Shown: piece after piece, positions 4,396 to 5,713 of the stretch
Layout of the letters: every line of letters begins with the position of its first letter
How positions within the stretch are numbered: the stretch's first letter is position 1
Assembly (NCBI GenBank): GCA_027294925.1
Contig: JAPULM010000289.1
Coordinates: 1-5,713, forward strand
Length of the DNA stretch: 5,713 nucleotides
DNA from: a bacterium
GTDB taxonomy: Bacteria; Tectomicrobia; Entotheonellia; Entotheonellales; Entotheonellaceae
Direction: 5' to 3'
Program-made: the position numbers and the translations under genes
The notes under the pieces: model-generated
Told to the model about the DNA's origin: nothing
Database searches by the model: none
What the model saw: the letters and a program-made list of their open reading frames with translations, nothing else

Positions 4396-5680
4396 GCGCG
4401 CAGAACAGTATGTCAGCGCTTACCAGGGACAGCCGCTAGCACAACACACGGCGCAACAAGTGGAGCAGTATTTTAGAGAATTAGACAGAAAAGAACAGCT
4501 TCAAGGCTGGCAGTTTCGTCAGGTTATCGAAACGATTCAAATCCTCTTTGTCGAATTAGTGCGGACCGCATGGGCAGTTGATTTCGACTGGGATTACTGG
4601 TTGGCATTGGCTAGAGAGCTAGAGGCGAGTCACGCCACACTGGCTAGAACTAATGATCCGTTGCCGCAACGATTGGCTCAAAAGGTAAAAACATCGACAC
4701 CAGGTACAAAAACACAGCGCTATCCGGAGGTGGTTGAGCGGCTTAAAATCGAGATCCGGCGGCGTCACTATTCAATCCGCACCGAGCAGGCGTACGTTAG
4801 CTGGATGATGCGCTATCTGGCCTTTCATGACGACAACGACCCACATCAAATGGGACCGCACGAGGTCGTTGCTTTCCTAGAGTATCTTGCCGTACAGCGC
4901 GGGGTCTCAGCAAGTACGCAGAATCAGGCGCTTAATGCGTTAAGCTTCTTGTATAATCAGGTGTTGGCTCAACCTTTAGGGGAGCTGGCCGCCTATAGCC
5001 GCGCCAAACGTCCGCGCACCTCGCCAGTCGTGCTATCGCGCCCGGAGGTGAAGCGGTTGTTCGACAGCATGAAAGATAGCACGTTCTCGCTCATGGCCGG
5101 ATTACTGTATGGAAGCGGCTTGCGGCTGATGGAGTGTGTGCGCCTGCGGATTCATGACCTAGACTTTGATTATCATCAAATCGTAGTCCGTAATGCCAAA
5201 GGGCAAAAGGATCGTGTTGTGCCGCTGCCGGAACGATACCGAGAACGTCTACAAGCGCATCTGCATGACACCAAACAGTTGCACGAGGCGGATGTGCAGC
5301 GCGGACTCGGGGAGGTCTTTCTCCCGGAGGCGTTGAGTCGAAAATATCCGAATGCCGCAAAAGAGTGGGGGTGGCAATATGTATTTCCTTCCGGGCGCTT
5401 GTCTATCGATCCGCGTTCCGGCAAGGTAAGACGTCATCATTTGCATGAGAATGGCTTGCAAAAAACGGTGAAAAAGACCGCACAGGCCGCAGGGATCACG
5501 AAAAAAGTCAACTGCCATGCCTTGCGCCATTCGTTTGCCACCCACCTGCTGGAAGCGGGATATGACATCCGCACTGTGCAGGAACTGTTGGGCCACGCAG
5601 ATGTGTCAACGACAATGATTTATACGCATGTGCTCAACAAACCCGGGCTGAGCGTCAAGAGCCCGGCGGATATGGTGTAA
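4376..5680 (+). CDS. intI: Integron integrase (IntI type) with N-terminal extension
   Basis: Site-specific tyrosine recombinase that excises and inserts cassettes at attC and attI. The catalytic residues are present: Arg250 (YGSGLR), Lys275/278 region (NAKGQKDR), His381 and Arg384 ([12 protein letters not shown]), His407 (LLGHADVS) and Tyr416 (TTMIYTHVL). The segment [21 protein letters not shown] (319-339) is the extra domain that marks integron integrases and binds the bulged attC bases. The SAM-like N-domain starts near 117 ([20 protein letters not shown]). Ahead of it lie about 115 residues (with WQFRQ and FDWDYW) that IntI1 lacks but, from memory, some longer environmental IntI proteins have. 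At 434 aa it is about 100 longer than IntI1. The start is GTG 4376 or ATG 4379; a stop at 4355-4357 closes the frame, no ribosome binding site is visible and the family region may begin earlier, so the 5' end may be truncated. Confidence 0.92.
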   Translation: MMTRYVKRAEQYVSAYQGQPLAQHTAQQVEQYFRELDRKEQLQGWQFRQVIETIQILFVELVRTAWAVDFDWDYWLALARELEASHATLARTNDPLPQRLAQKVKTSTPGTKTQRYPEVVERLKIEIRRRHYSIRTEQAYVSWMMRYLAFHDDNDPHQMGPHEVVAFLEYLAVQRGVSASTQNQALNALSFLYNQVLAQPLGELAAYSRAKRPRTSPVVLSRPEVKRLFDSMKDSTFSLMAGLLYGSGLRLMECVRLRIHDLDFDYHQIVVRNAKGQKDRVVPLPERYRERLQAHLHDTKQLHEADVQRGLGEVFLPEALSRKYPNAAKEWGWQYVFPSGRLSIDPRSGKVRRHHLHENGLQKTVKKTAQAAGITKKVNCHALRHSFATHLLEAGYDIRTVQELLGHADVSTTMIYTHVLNKPGLSVKSPADMV

Positions 5681-5713
5681 AAGAGGCATCTCGATCCATT
5701 AATCCCCCAAATC

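Noticed and set aside
5249..5596. Minus-strand frames opposite the integrase 3' half
   Set aside because: Antisense shadows; the plus-strand frame carries all catalytic motifs.
5681..5713. Sequence after the integrase stop
   Set aside because: Only 33 bases, with no repeat, hairpin or start of a gene that can be supported.

Overview
The window reads as the integrase end of a chromosomal-type (environmental) mobile integron whose distal cassettes have been cut off by an IS91-family element. Only general proteobacterial signals point to a host (Shine-Dalgarno AGGAGG, MazEF of the proteobacterial type, IS91, IntI-type integrase, mixed moderate GC), so I would say an environmental beta- or gammaproteobacterium and not go further.

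Layout from right to left, following the array. An integron integrase gene (4376-5680, +) has the full R-H-R-Y catalytic set, the IntI-specific insert and an unusual N-terminal extension of about 115 residues. Diverging from it on the minus strand are cassettes: cassette 1 (unknown 107-aa protein, 4072-4395) ending in attC1 (3894-3991); an 83-bp geneless segment with a perfect 15-bp palindrome and a half-recognisable attC (3818-3900); cassette 2 (3072-3823) carrying a mazEF toxin-antitoxin pair with its own promoter and palindromic operator, ending in attC2 (3066-3147); cassette 3 (1483-3071) carrying a flavin-dependent monooxygenase of the acyl-CoA dehydrogenase fold, ending in attC3 (1477-1539); then a stub of cassette 4. 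Cassette limits are supported by the bookkeeping expected for integrons: the first bases of cassettes 2 and 3 (TTAGAC, TTATGT) are exactly complementary to the R'' boxes of their own attC sites (GTCTAAC, ACATAAC).

The left quarter (1 to about 1390, +) is an old IS91-type insertion: the last 34 codons of an accompanying tyrosine recombinase overlap by 4 bp the start of a transposase gene that is broken by several frameshifts and a stop.

Two places deserve attention. The 5' end of the integrase gene overlaps the cassette 1 gene, leaving no room for an ordinary attI site or intI promoter, which suggests a deletion or fusion there. The 3818-3900 segment looks like a geneless mini-cassette or a hybrid attC scar. 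No RNA gene or CRISPR array was seen.
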